Made by a program: the position numbers and the translations under genes. Source: an uncultured Bacteroidales bacterium (GTDB taxonomy: Bacteria > Bacteroidota > Bacteroidia > Bacteroidales > Paludibacteraceae). From it: a stretch of DNA of 12,394 nucleotides. Numbering within the stretch: position 1 is the stretch's first letter; the number at the start of each line of letters is the position of its first letter. Shown here one piece after another: positions 1 to 6,511 of the stretch. The notes under the pieces are model-generated. The model saw nothing but the letters and a program-made list of their open reading frames with translations. It was not told the origin of the DNA and did no database searches. The stretch covers positions 1 through 12,394 of the forward strand of contig CAIWIS010000435.1 of the NCBI GenBank assembly GCA_903912795.1. Reading direction: 5' to 3'.

Positions 1-9
1 AAATCAATT

Positions 10-45
10 GTAACTTCAAGTCCCCTTTAGGGGATATAGGGGCAG
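10..45 (+). repeat. Palindromic repeat, left copy of an inverted pair
   Basis: This short element contains the palindrome CCCCTTTAGGGG (22-33) followed by a second GGGG block (39-42). Its antisense reads CCCCTATATCCCC, one mismatch from the CCCTAAATCCC core found twice inside uvrA. Its left part, CTTCAAGTCCC (14-24), matches the antisense of the first uvrA insert (4419-4429) exactly over 11 bases. It is an inverted copy of the element at 63-97: both begin GTAACT when read outside-in, with 12 bases before the CCCC block. No reading frame is expected here; it lies downstream of the AraC-type gene. Confidence 0.8.
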
Positions 46-62
46 TTATAACATTAATTTTT

Positions 63-97
63 GCCGCCCCAAGCCCCTAAAGGGGATGTAGAGTTAC
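63..97 (-). repeat. Palindromic repeat, right copy of an inverted pair
   Basis: This is the inverted partner of the element at 10-45. It contains CCCCTAAAGGGG (74-85), the exact reverse complement of the core at 22-33, preceded by CGCCCC and ending in AGTTAC (92-97), the complement of GTAACT at 10-15. The two copies face each other across about 18 bases, so the pair could fold as one long stem or as two small hairpins. The arrangement resembles paired REP sequences (BIMEs) of other bacteria. The following stretch, 98-213, is AT-rich and shows nothing else I can support. Confidence 0.8.
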
Positions 98-213
98 TTT
101 CGTCTTTAAATAAATGGTATATTATATTTGAACATTTACTTCGCACAAGATAAAAGTGTCGATTATTTCAACAAGATAATTTTTTTTTCGTAAGAACGCT
201 GTTTGCTTTACAC

Positions 214-247
214 AAGGGAATCTATCCAACCGATAGGTTCCCTTTTT
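214..247 (+). terminator. Intrinsic terminator overlapping the AraC-type gene's stop codon
   Basis: Arms 214-226 and 232-244 pair over 13 positions (12 Watson-Crick plus one U-G at 221/237) around the loop CAACC. The 3' arm runs into five T residues (243-247). Only the rightward transcript has both the wobble pair and the U-tract, so it should stop transcription entering from the left edge, opposite to the AraC-type gene. The hairpin contains that gene's last codons and its TAG stop (222-224), so the sequence serves as both coding DNA and terminator. On the leftward strand the stem remains but no U-run follows. Confidence 0.75.
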
Positions 248-1343
248 CAATGTCCTTAATGTAATTGGAAGGTGATTGGTTGGTGAATTTACGAAATGCG
301 GCATAAAAGCTAGTGCGGTTACTAAATCCACAATCGTAAGCTATAGTTTCAATTGTGCTTTTATTCATTTTCATAACGGGCAATAAAAGTTTCGCTTTTT
401 CAACCCTAAATTTGTTAATCAAATCAGAAAAGTTTGTTTGTAACTGACTATTAATGACCATTGATAAGATATAAGTTGTAACTCCCGTTTTGTTCGATAA
501 ATCCGTTAATGAAAATTCTGGAATAAGATAAAGTTTTTCGCTTTCCATCAATTCATTAATCTGATTTTTTATACGCTCTATTTTATCATCGGACAATCTA
601 ATGGTCGCATATTTAAGCGTATTGTCTGCCGATGATTTATGAATTTTTTCATTTTCACTTAAGTTTACTCTGTCCAATTTCCACATCCGCAGAAATAAAT
701 ACAGAAAATAAATTTGGCCAAAAACAGGCATATAAACAATAACATAGTTAATATCGGTTTTTAATAAAAATGGCACAAATGCCATTAGCTGAAGTGCAAG
801 CATAACACCAAGTATCTCAATTCGTTGATTGCGTGTCGAAATTTCATGCTCTACCTTCCTGTTTCGTATTTCCTTAATGAACAACCAAAGGTTGGCTCCA
901 ACCGAATAGAACACAATAATAAGGTTAAATAATATAGAAAAAATTGTCAGTTCACCTTTCTCAGCAAATTCAATAGTTTTTTCGGCCCAAGCAGGATAAA
1001 CAATACAGAAAACAATAAACGGGATGTATAAAAAGCTCGGTATAAAGAGGAGTAAATTTTGGGAAAATTTATTGGTTGGCTTTTTGGTATGATTACGAAT
1101 AAACAAAATGACGTAGGCTCCAAAACTAACATTTAATACCAACGAAAAATGATAAAACCAGATATTTCCATAACCCAAAAAAATATGAAGATTATTTATC
1201 ATGGCTATTGCCGATGAAAAAATTATCCAACCCAACCATAAATAAAACCGATGGTTTTTGGATTTAAACCAACAAACTAATGAGGTTACCAGCAAGTTAA
1301 TTATTGCAATCGACGATATTATGGAAACTGCCTTTTCTCCCAT
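222..1343 (-). CDS. Membrane-anchored AraC-family transcriptional regulator
   Basis: A 373-residue protein with two halves. The N-terminal half is very hydrophobic, with about seven predicted membrane spans (roughly residues 7-26, 33-51, 61-82, 97-117, 132-155, 175-194 and 199-220). A charged linker (223-255) leads to a C-terminal AraC/XylS DNA-binding domain (about 256-364). That domain has a first helix-turn-helix near SLTDLSNKTGVTT (278-290) and a second near IAYDCGFSNRTSFYAAF (334-350), which carries the family's characteristic AxxxGFxxxSxFxxxFK-like pattern. This 7-TM plus AraC layout is common in Bacteroidota, and I infer that the membrane part senses a ligand or envelope signal. The targets are unknown; the downstream lipoprotein gene on the same strand has its own promoter-like box. 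The ATG start lies about 30 bases after a -7 box. The family call is firm; the ligand is unknown. Confidence 0.9.
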   Translation of the reverse strand: MGEKAVSIISSIAIINLLVTSLVCWFKSKNHRFYLWLGWIIFSSAIAMINNLHIFLGYGNIWFYHFSLVLNVSFGAYVILFIRNHTKKPTNKFSQNLLLFIPSFLYIPFIVFCIVYPAWAEKTIEFAEKGELTIFSILFNLIIVFYSVGANLWLFIKEIRNRKVEHEISTRNQRIEILGVMLALQLMAFVPFLLKTDINYVIVYMPVFGQIYFLYLFLRMWKLDRVNLSENEKIHKSSADNTLKYATIRLSDDKIERIKNQINELMESEKLYLIPEFSLTDLSNKTGVTTYILSMVINSQLQTNFSDLINKFRVEKAKLLLPVMKMNKSTIETIAYDCGFSNRTSFYAAFRKFTNQSPSNYIKDIEKGNLSVG

Positions 1344-1370
1344 ACATTAACAATTATCAATTTTTCAATC

Positions 1371-1399
1371 AATTGCAAAAGTAATAATAAATTGCAAAA
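1371..1399 (-). repeat. Direct repeat of a 10-mer at the AraC-type promoter, possible operator
   Basis: The 10-mer TTTTGCAATT (leftward strand) occurs exactly at 1371-1380 and 1390-1399, a 19-bp period of about two helical turns. The first copy overlaps the -7 box. AraC-family proteins typically bind direct half-sites spaced about two turns apart, so autoregulation is a plausible inference. The DNA is AT-rich, which raises the odds of a chance repeat. Confidence 0.4.
1376..1383 (-). promoter_or_regulatory. Bacteroidota-type -7 promoter element for the AraC-type gene
   Basis: Leftward reading gives TACTTTTG, a match to the TAnnTTTG -7 consensus of Bacteroidota sigma factor (sigma-ABfr), followed by about 32 bases to the ATG at 1343. 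No TTTG element at the usual spacing of about 17-23 bases is present; the nearest TTTG is only 11 bases upstream, so only half of the promoter is supported. Confidence 0.5.
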
Positions 1400-1408
1400 T
1401 AATATTCT

Positions 1409-2806
1409 TTAAAAATTTAATTCATCTACGTTGAGAGCAATATTGCCTCGCACATTGGCATTTAAACGTATAGCGCCCGGAACTAAATCGAGACTTTTAA
1501 CCGACACATTATTCAGTTTTCCGGTAAGCGATACGCCATCGTACACTTTGTAATTGCTTAGCATTTTGTTTGCTTCGGCTTTCATGCTTTCGAGTTCAGT
1601 TTTTACAGAGTATGTAAGATAAGGAGTTATTTTTTTAATTATCAACCCATTAAGCAACCAACCAGCCGATTTCACTAAGGCGTTTTTTGTTTTTAAATCG
1701 AATTCAGGATTTAGTACTTCAACGGCCACTTTTTCGGCATTGTACGCAAGAGTTCCTGTAAAGTAAATCCTACCTTTAAGCGAGCCAGTTACATCAGCTA
1801 CAAACACAGGTTTGCCATTGCTGCCAAAAACCGACAAATCGGTAATGGTAATGGTCTTTTTTCCTTCGGTAAATGTTTTATTCACTAACTGCGATTTTGC
1901 CATCTCCGAAATTTTATCGTAAGTGGCATCAGCAGCAATATTCAGATTAAATTCTTTGGGTTGAGTTGCAGCCATTTTGAAAGCTGGAACTGCTGTAGGT
2001 TTATTCTGTTCAGGCTTTACACCCATAAACGATTCAATAAGTGCTTGTAACGAAATTGACACATTTAATTTCTGTCCTTTTGTTTCGAAAGGTGAAACTA
2101 ACACATCTTTAGGCGTAATACGCACCCAAAGGTTATTCTCGGCACTTACCTGCATCGGTTTTTGAGCTTCAGTCCAAGCCATTGTTACGTATTTTTTCAA
2201 ATCTACCATTTGAGCTAATGCAGCATCAATCTGGTCAGTTATCAGTTTCTCGCTTTTTTGCAAAGCAATGTTAGCAATAGGAGTTACCGGAACAGATACA
2301 CCAATCACATTCAGTTTAGGAGTTTCAATCCACTGAAAACCATTTGGAGTAGTTTTAGCTACCAATTTCCAATTCTTATCAATTTCGATGGTTGTTTTGT
2401 AATTCAGCGCAATACTTCCATTCGCTTCGTAGTTATCGCCTACCGAAATTCCAAATTTCTCGACTGTCCATGCAAAACGAGTCCACAACTTAAGCGGCAC
2501 ACGGTATTCAATTACATTATTTTTTACGATAAACGAAAAATTCTGAGCTTTCCATATTTTCACGCTTAAATCCTGATTATTTAGCTTTTCGCCTTCGAAA
2601 ATCAGTCCGTTCATTTTTTTATTAATAGCAGCTTCCAGCTTTTTTATGTCTACCTCTACTTCTAAAGGTAATTCAGATATTGCCGGAGCTAAGTTCGAAG
2701 GCAAATACGATTCTTTAGGACGTTCAATTTGCATTGTAGTTTTACACGAACTTACAAAAATAACTAGTGCTACTAAAATAGCGAATTTTAAAAAATATCT
2801 GTTCAT
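1409..2806 (-). CDS. DUF4403-like lipoprotein, function unknown
   Basis: The preferred start is the ATG at 2804-2806, giving 465 residues; a longer frame opens at 2869, but that start lies upstream of the -7 box at 2835-2842. The chosen start gives a lipoprotein signal: charged MNRYFLK, a hydrophobic core, then the lipobox VSSC with the lipidated Cys at residue 21. The mature protein has no membrane span and many alternating hydrophobic segments, suggesting a beta-rich fold. An early stretch of LPLEVEVDIKKLEAAINKKM type, followed by VPLKLWTRF, recalls the DUF4403 family, which I assign from memory of its pattern. It should sit in the envelope, attached to the inner or outer membrane. No enzymatic motif is visible. 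It lies between a 7-TM AraC-type gene and an unknown secreted protein gene, all leftward but with separate promoter boxes. Confidence 0.8.
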   Translation of the reverse strand: MNRYFLKFAILVALVIFVSSCKTTMQIERPKESYLPSNLAPAISELPLEVEVDIKKLEAAINKKMNGLIFEGEKLNNQDLSVKIWKAQNFSFIVKNNVIEYRVPLKLWTRFAWTVEKFGISVGDNYEANGSIALNYKTTIEIDKNWKLVAKTTPNGFQWIETPKLNVIGVSVPVTPIANIALQKSEKLITDQIDAALAQMVDLKKYVTMAWTEAQKPMQVSAENNLWVRITPKDVLVSPFETKGQKLNVSISLQALIESFMGVKPEQNKPTAVPAFKMAATQPKEFNLNIAADATYDKISEMAKSQLVNKTFTEGKKTITITDLSVFGSNGKPVFVADVTGSLKGRIYFTGTLAYNAEKVAVEVLNPEFDLKTKNALVKSAGWLLNGLIIKKITPYLTYSVKTELESMKAEANKMLSNYKVYDGVSLTGKLNNVSVKSLDLVPGAIRLNANVRGNIALNVDELNF

Positions 2807-2834
2807 AATTCTTGGTATTGTTTTATTACGACTG

Positions 2835-2842
2835 CAAAGGTA
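2835..2842 (-). promoter_or_regulatory. Bacteroidota -7 promoter element for the DUF4403-like gene
   Basis: Leftward reading gives TACCTTTG, a match to TAnnTTTG, placing a transcription start near 2829, about 23 bases before the ATG at 2806. This box is the main reason for rejecting the longer upstream start at 2869. No convincing -33 TTTG was found; the nearest TTG lies 26 bases upstream of the box, longer than usual. Confidence 0.6.
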
Positions 2843-2899
2843 AGAAAAAATCAGAGAGTAAAAATGCACAAGAAAGGATTGAAAAAAATTACTTATAAT

Positions 2900-3409
2900 T
2901 CAAAAACATACTACAAACCCGATACCTTTTTCATTTACATGAATATTAATATCCGAAATTTCAGAACTACTTTGAATAGATAAACCATTGTTATAGGTAG
3001 TTATTGATTTCAAAATTTTATGCTTTGTAACAGCAAACATTGGTATTGAGACACCAACTATGCCAACACCAACTAACGCCATTGTCCAATCAGGTTTACC
3101 GCCATATAATACAGGTTCATAACTCATTACAGCTCCACCAGCTATAAAACCACCACCCAAAGCAAGAACTAAAGCTGAAGTATTGAATGATCTGATAGCT
3201 TTTCTGTATTGTTTGTATGCCAAAGGATTAGACTTGAAAATTTCACCTAAATCCTGATAATATAGTTTTTGATTATTTTTATAGTATTTTATCCCAGAAA
3301 AACTAGTTTCTACTCTTATCGAATCAGTGGATTGCGCAGACGCTGTATAAAAGCACACAAACAAAAATATAATAATTGCGATAAAGTGTTTTAATTGATA
3401 GTTGTTCAT
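2900..3409 (-). CDS. Unknown exported protein with two membrane-like segments
   Basis: I do not recognise a named family. The 169-residue product starts with a signal peptide (basic N-terminus, hydrophobic core 9-22, likely cleavage after ASA at residue 25). Next comes a Tyr/Lys-rich segment with YYKNNQKLYYQDLGEIF (42-58), then two glycine-rich hydrophobic stretches (about 78-97 with GGGFIAGGA, and 108-128 with GVGIVGVSIP). The C-terminus is polar and ends in a short beta-like segment. The paired Gly-rich segments look like a small membrane hairpin. The layout resembles uncharacterised Bacteroidota proteins with an NPxAYKxYKKA-like motif before a glycine-rich hairpin (from memory). It has its own two-part promoter and a 93-nt gap to the lipoprotein gene's start, so co-function is not implied. 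Confidence 0.75.
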   Translation of the reverse strand: MNNYQLKHFIAIIIFLFVCFYTASAQSTDSIRVETSFSGIKYYKNNQKLYYQDLGEIFKSNPLAYKQYRKAIRSFNTSALVLALGGGFIAGGAVMSYEPVLYGGKPDWTMALVGVGIVGVSIPMFAVTKHKILKSITTYNNGLSIQSSSEISDINIHVNEKGIGFVVCF

Positions 3410-3446
3410 AGTTTTAGAATTTTTTTATTAGAGAATATGTGAATTG

Positions 3447-3478
3447 CAAATATAGTAAATTTTATGCATCGAAAACAA
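3447..3478 (-). promoter_or_regulatory. Two-part Bacteroidota promoter for the unknown exported protein
   Basis: Leftward reading gives a TTG element (3476-3478), 21 bases of spacer, then TATATTTG (3447-3454), matching the TAnnTTTG -7 consensus at an acceptable distance. The ATG at 3409 follows 37 bases after the box. This is the best-formed promoter in the window. Confidence 0.65.
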
Positions 3479-3603
3479 GAACAATTATTGATATAGATTT
3501 AAAAAAAACGTATCATTATAATATTCAATTCTGAACATAAAATCACCATCATTGTTTTGAGTTTAAATAATACAGTTCATGAATTATTTCGACTGCATTT
3601 TTG

Positions 3604-3611
3604 TATCTTTG
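3604..3611 (+). promoter_or_regulatory. Bacteroidota -7 promoter element for uvrA
   Basis: TATCTTTG matches TAnnTTTG, followed by GCAGC and a leader of about 50 bases up to the uvrA ATG at 3670. No TTTG at the expected -33 position was found. No LexA-type SOS operator could be recognised in 3410-3669. The rest of this 260-bp divergent gap is AT-rich and shows only this box, the opposite-strand promoter and the heptad tract at 3632-3663. Confidence 0.6.
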
Positions 3612-3631
3612 CAGCTTGCAAAAAACCCAGA

Positions 3632-3663
3632 TTCTTTGTTCTTTAATCTTTACTCTTTAATCT
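3632..3663 (+). repeat. Degenerate 7-bp tandem repeat in the uvrA leader
   Basis: The leader just before the uvrA start is a run of about four and a half heptads of form NTCTTT[GA]: units at 3632-3638, 3639-3645, 3646-3652, 3653-3659 and a partial at 3660-3663. CTTTAATCT recurs exactly at 3641-3649 and 3655-3663, i.e. 14 bases apart. The tract is pyrimidine-rich on the transcript and ends 6 bases before the ATG. A second tract of the same period lies at 8933-9002. Confidence 0.6.
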
Positions 3664-3669
3664 AAAAAA

Positions 3670-6504
3670 ATGTCCGATAAAGGAAGTATTCAAATAAAAG
3701 GTGCCCGTGTGCACAATCTCAAAAATATTGATGTAGAAATTCCACGCAATAAGTTGGTAGTAATTACTGGTTTATCGGGTTCTGGAAAATCGTCGTTGGC
3801 TTTCGATACACTGTATGCCGAAGGACAACGCCGCTATGTGGAAAGTTTATCGTCGTACGCACGTCAGTTTTTGGGGCGCATGAGCAAGCCCGAAGTGGAT
3901 TTTATTAAAGGTATTCCTCCTGCTATTGCTATTGAGCAAAAGGTAAATACCCGCAATCCGCGTTCCACAGTGGGTACTTCAACCGAAATTTACGAATATA
4001 TCAAGCTGCTTTATGCCCGTATTGGCAAAACATACTCACCGCTTACAGGAAATTTGGTAAAAAAGCACCAAGCCGACGATGTGGTGGAAGCTGCTTTGCA
4101 ATATCCTGACGATACACGTATTTTGATTTTAGCACCTGTTGTTCCTACCGATGACCGCACATTGAAAGGCGAATTGCAGAGCCTTATGATGCAAGGTTTT
4201 AGCCGTGTAGAAATAAATACTGAAATTGTACGCATACAGGAAGCTGTTGACAATGAAACGCTTTTAAAAAACAACCCAACCGTTTCACTGGTTATCGACC
4301 GTTTAACAGTGGACCGCACACAAACGGGCATTAGCCGTCTGACCGATTCAGTTGAAACAGCATTTTTCGAAGGAAGAGGAAGTTGTGACCTCTCCCTAAA
4401 TCCCTCTCCAAGGGGAGAGGGACTTGAAGAGCCGCAGTCGGTGCGATTATCTTTCTCCAAAAGTTTCGAATTGGACGGCATGCAGTTCGAAACACCATCG
4501 GTACACACGTTCAGTTTTAATAGTCCACTTGGAGCCTGCCCCAATTGTGAAGGTTTTGGACGTGTAATTGGTATTGATGAAGATTTGGTTATTCCCAATA
4601 AAACGCTTTCAATTTTTGAAGATGCCGTGATGTGTTGGCGTGGTGAAGTGATGGGCGAATATAAAAAACAATTGATTTACAACGCTGATAAATTCAACTT
4701 TCCAATACACAAACCGTTTTACGAACTGACTGATGCACAACGTGAATTGCTCTGGACGGGCAATAAATATTTTGAAGGTTTACACGCTTTTTTCAAAATG
4801 CTCGAAGCCAATCAATACAAAATTCAGTACCGAGTAATGCTGGCACGTTATCGTGGTAAAACCGTTTGTCCTGATTGTAAAGGTAGCCGTTTGAAAAAAG
4901 AAGCTGGATACGTAAAAATTGATGGAAAATCCATTTCGGAACTGGTGCTTATGCCGGTGACTAAACTAAAGGAGTTTTTCGACCAACTTACACTCGATGA
5001 ACACGATGCTGCCGTAGCAAAACGACTGCTAATTGAAATAAATAGCCGTATTCAGTTTTTGCTGGATGTAGGTTTGGGCTATCTCACGCTTAATCGTCTT
5101 TCGAACTCACTCTCAGGTGGTGAGAGTCAGCGCATTAACCTCGCCACTTCGCTTGGTAGTAGTTTGGTGGGCTCGCTGTATATTCTGGACGAACCAAGCA
5201 TTGGTTTGCACTCGCGCGACACACATTTACTTATAAAAGTGCTTAAACAACTCCGCGACCTTGGAAATACAGTGGTTGTGGTAGAGCACGATGAAGAAAT
5301 AATGCAAGCAGCCGATTATCTGATTGACATAGGCCCCTTAGCTGGTCGAAAAGGTGGCGAAGTGGTGTATCAGGGTATAGCCCCCCTAAATCCCCCCAAA
5401 GGTGGGAATTTAGATACCTCAAAGTCATTCACGTTAAAATATCTATTGGGCGAAGAAACCATTGAAGTACCCGAACACAGGCGTAAATGGAATAATTATA
5501 TAGAAATATTGGGTGCGCGCGAAAACAACCTGAAAGGCATTGATGTGAAATTTCCATTGAATGTAATGACCGTGGTTACGGGTGTGAGTGGCTCTGGAAA
5601 ATCGTCGCTGGTGCGTAATGTATTTTATGCTGCACTCAAAAAACATTATGGTGGCGTAGCCGACCGTACTGGTCAGTTTGGTGCATTGCGAGGTTCTATG
5701 CAATTGGCTAAAGATGTGGAATTTGTGGACCAGAATCCTATTGGACGTTCATCACGTTCGAATCCGGTGACGTATATAAAAGCATACGACGAAATTCGCA
5801 AACTCTTTGCCGACCAACAACTTTCGAAACAAATGGGCTATTCAGCATCGCATTTTTCGTTCAACACCGAAGGCGGACGATGCGAGGAATGTCAGGGCGA
5901 AGGAACCGTAACCGTAGAAATGCAGTTTATGGCCGACTTGGTTCTCGAATGCGAACACTGCCACGGTAAACGCTTCAAGCAAGATATTTTAGATGTGCAT
6001 TATCACGATGTGAACATTTTTGATGTTTTGGAAATGACCGTAAATCAAGCAATTGAGTTTTTCAGTGAACATACAGGAACTTCTACCGAAAAGAAAATTG
6101 CAAAACGACTCAAACCACTTCAGGATGTGGGTATTGGATATGTAAAACTTGGGCAATCGAGCAATACCTTGTCGGGTGGTGAAAGTCAACGTGTGAAATT
6201 AGCTTCATTTTTGGCAAACGAAAAACCTGAACCAACTATATTTATTTTCGATGAACCAACTACCGGATTGCATTTTCACGATATAAAAACGTTACTTAAA
6301 GCTTTGGATGCATTGATTGCTAAAGGACATACGGTAATAATCATCGAACACAATCCGGAAGTTATAAAATGCGCCGACCACATTATCGACATTGGCCCCG
6401 AAGGAGGTGATAAAGGAGGTAATCTGGTTTTCGAGGGCACACCCGAAGACATACTTACATGTAAAAACTCGTATACAGGGAAGTTTTTGAAAGAAAAAAT
6501 ATAA
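3670..6504 (+). CDS. uvrA: UvrA, excinuclease ABC subunit A
   Basis: The DNA damage-recognition ATPase of nucleotide excision repair, which dimerises, scans DNA and loads UvrB. At 944 residues it is close to the usual length of about 940. Both ABC modules are complete: Walker A GLSGSGKSS (34-42) and GVSGSGKSS (638-646), signatures LSGGE (481-485 and 834-838), and Walker B acidic pairs D507-E508 and D861-E862. The C-terminal zinc module is intact (C738/C741 and C761/C764, CX2C-X19-CX2C). In the N-terminal region only one CX2C of the first zinc module is seen (C290/C293). Two palindromic repeats are embedded in frame, encoding about residues 240-254 (between the UvrB-binding region and the zinc module) and 570-584 (linker between the ABC halves). 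The gene is transcribed alone and converges on hisC with 7 nt between stops; no terminator hairpin fits in that gap. Start ATG at 3670 is directly after the leader. Confidence 0.97.
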   Translation: MSDKGSIQIKGARVHNLKNIDVEIPRNKLVVITGLSGSGKSSLAFDTLYAEGQRRYVESLSSYARQFLGRMSKPEVDFIKGIPPAIAIEQKVNTRNPRSTVGTSTEIYEYIKLLYARIGKTYSPLTGNLVKKHQADDVVEAALQYPDDTRILILAPVVPTDDRTLKGELQSLMMQGFSRVEINTEIVRIQEAVDNETLLKNNPTVSLVIDRLTVDRTQTGISRLTDSVETAFFEGRGSCDLSLNPSPRGEGLEEPQSVRLSFSKSFELDGMQFETPSVHTFSFNSPLGACPNCEGFGRVIGIDEDLVIPNKTLSIFEDAVMCWRGEVMGEYKKQLIYNADKFNFPIHKPFYELTDAQRELLWTGNKYFEGLHAFFKMLEANQYKIQYRVMLARYRGKTVCPDCKGSRLKKEAGYVKIDGKSISELVLMPVTKLKEFFDQLTLDEHDAAVAKRLLIEINSRIQFLLDVGLGYLTLNRLSNSLSGGESQRINLATSLGSSLVGSLYILDEPSIGLHSRDTHLLIKVLKQLRDLGNTVVVVEHDEEIMQAADYLIDIGPLAGRKGGEVVYQGIAPLNPPKGGNLDTSKSFTLKYLLGEETIEVPEHRRKWNNYIEILGARENNLKGIDVKFPLNVMTVVTGVSGSGKSSLVRNVFYAALKKHYGGVADRTGQFGALRGSMQLAKDVEFVDQNPIGRSSRSNPVTYIKAYDEIRKLFADQQLSKQMGYSASHFSFNTEGGRCEECQGEGTVTVEMQFMADLVLECEHCHGKRFKQDILDVHYHDVNIFDVLEMTVNQAIEFFSEHTGTSTEKKIAKRLKPLQDVGIGYVKLGQSSNTLSGGESQRVKLASFLANEKPEPTIFIFDEPTTGLHFHDIKTLLKALDALIAKGHTVIIIEHNPEVIKCADHIIDIGPEGGDKGGNLVFEGTPEDILTCKNSYTGKFLKEKI
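4387..4431 (+). repeat. In-frame palindromic repeat inside uvrA, copy 1
   Basis: The element contains CCCTAAATCCC (4394-4404) and a perfect 8-bp stem, CCCTCTCC (4402-4409) with GGAGAGGG (4414-4421), around AAGG. Its right part, GGGACTTGAAG (4419-4429), is the exact reverse complement of 14-24 in the left-end repeat. Translated in the uvrA frame it gives LSLNPSPRGEGLEE (241-254). It adds no stop and no frameshift. Confidence 0.8.
5374..5425 (+). repeat. In-frame palindromic repeat inside uvrA, copy 2
   Basis: The element repeats CCCTAAATCCC (5384-5394) in the same orientation and codon phase as the copy at 4387-4431. It forms an imperfect palindrome: CTAAAT (5386-5391) with ATTTAG (5408-5413), CCC (5392-5394) with GGG (5404-5406), and outer GGTAT (5374-5378) with ATACC (5414-5418). 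It encodes APLNPPKGGNLDT (571-583), similar in pattern to copy 1 (L-N-P, then basic residue and Gly). It lies just after GGEVVYQG at the end of the first ABC half. Confidence 0.75.
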
Positions 6505-6511
6505 AACAGGT

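Noticed and set aside
2807..2869. Longer start for the DUF4403-like lipoprotein at 2869
   Set aside because: It lies upstream of the -7 box at 2835-2842 and would put 21 extra residues before a well-formed lipoprotein signal peptide.
3410..3669. SOS (LexA) operator upstream of uvrA
   Set aside because: No clear palindrome of a known LexA box type was seen in the divergent gap, and LexA sites in this phylum are not well enough defined for me to call one.
4011..4598. A 195-residue open frame antisense to uvrA
   Set aside because: It lies wholly within conserved UvrA coding sequence on the opposite strand and shows no recognisable motif or promoter; its openness follows from uvrA codon usage.
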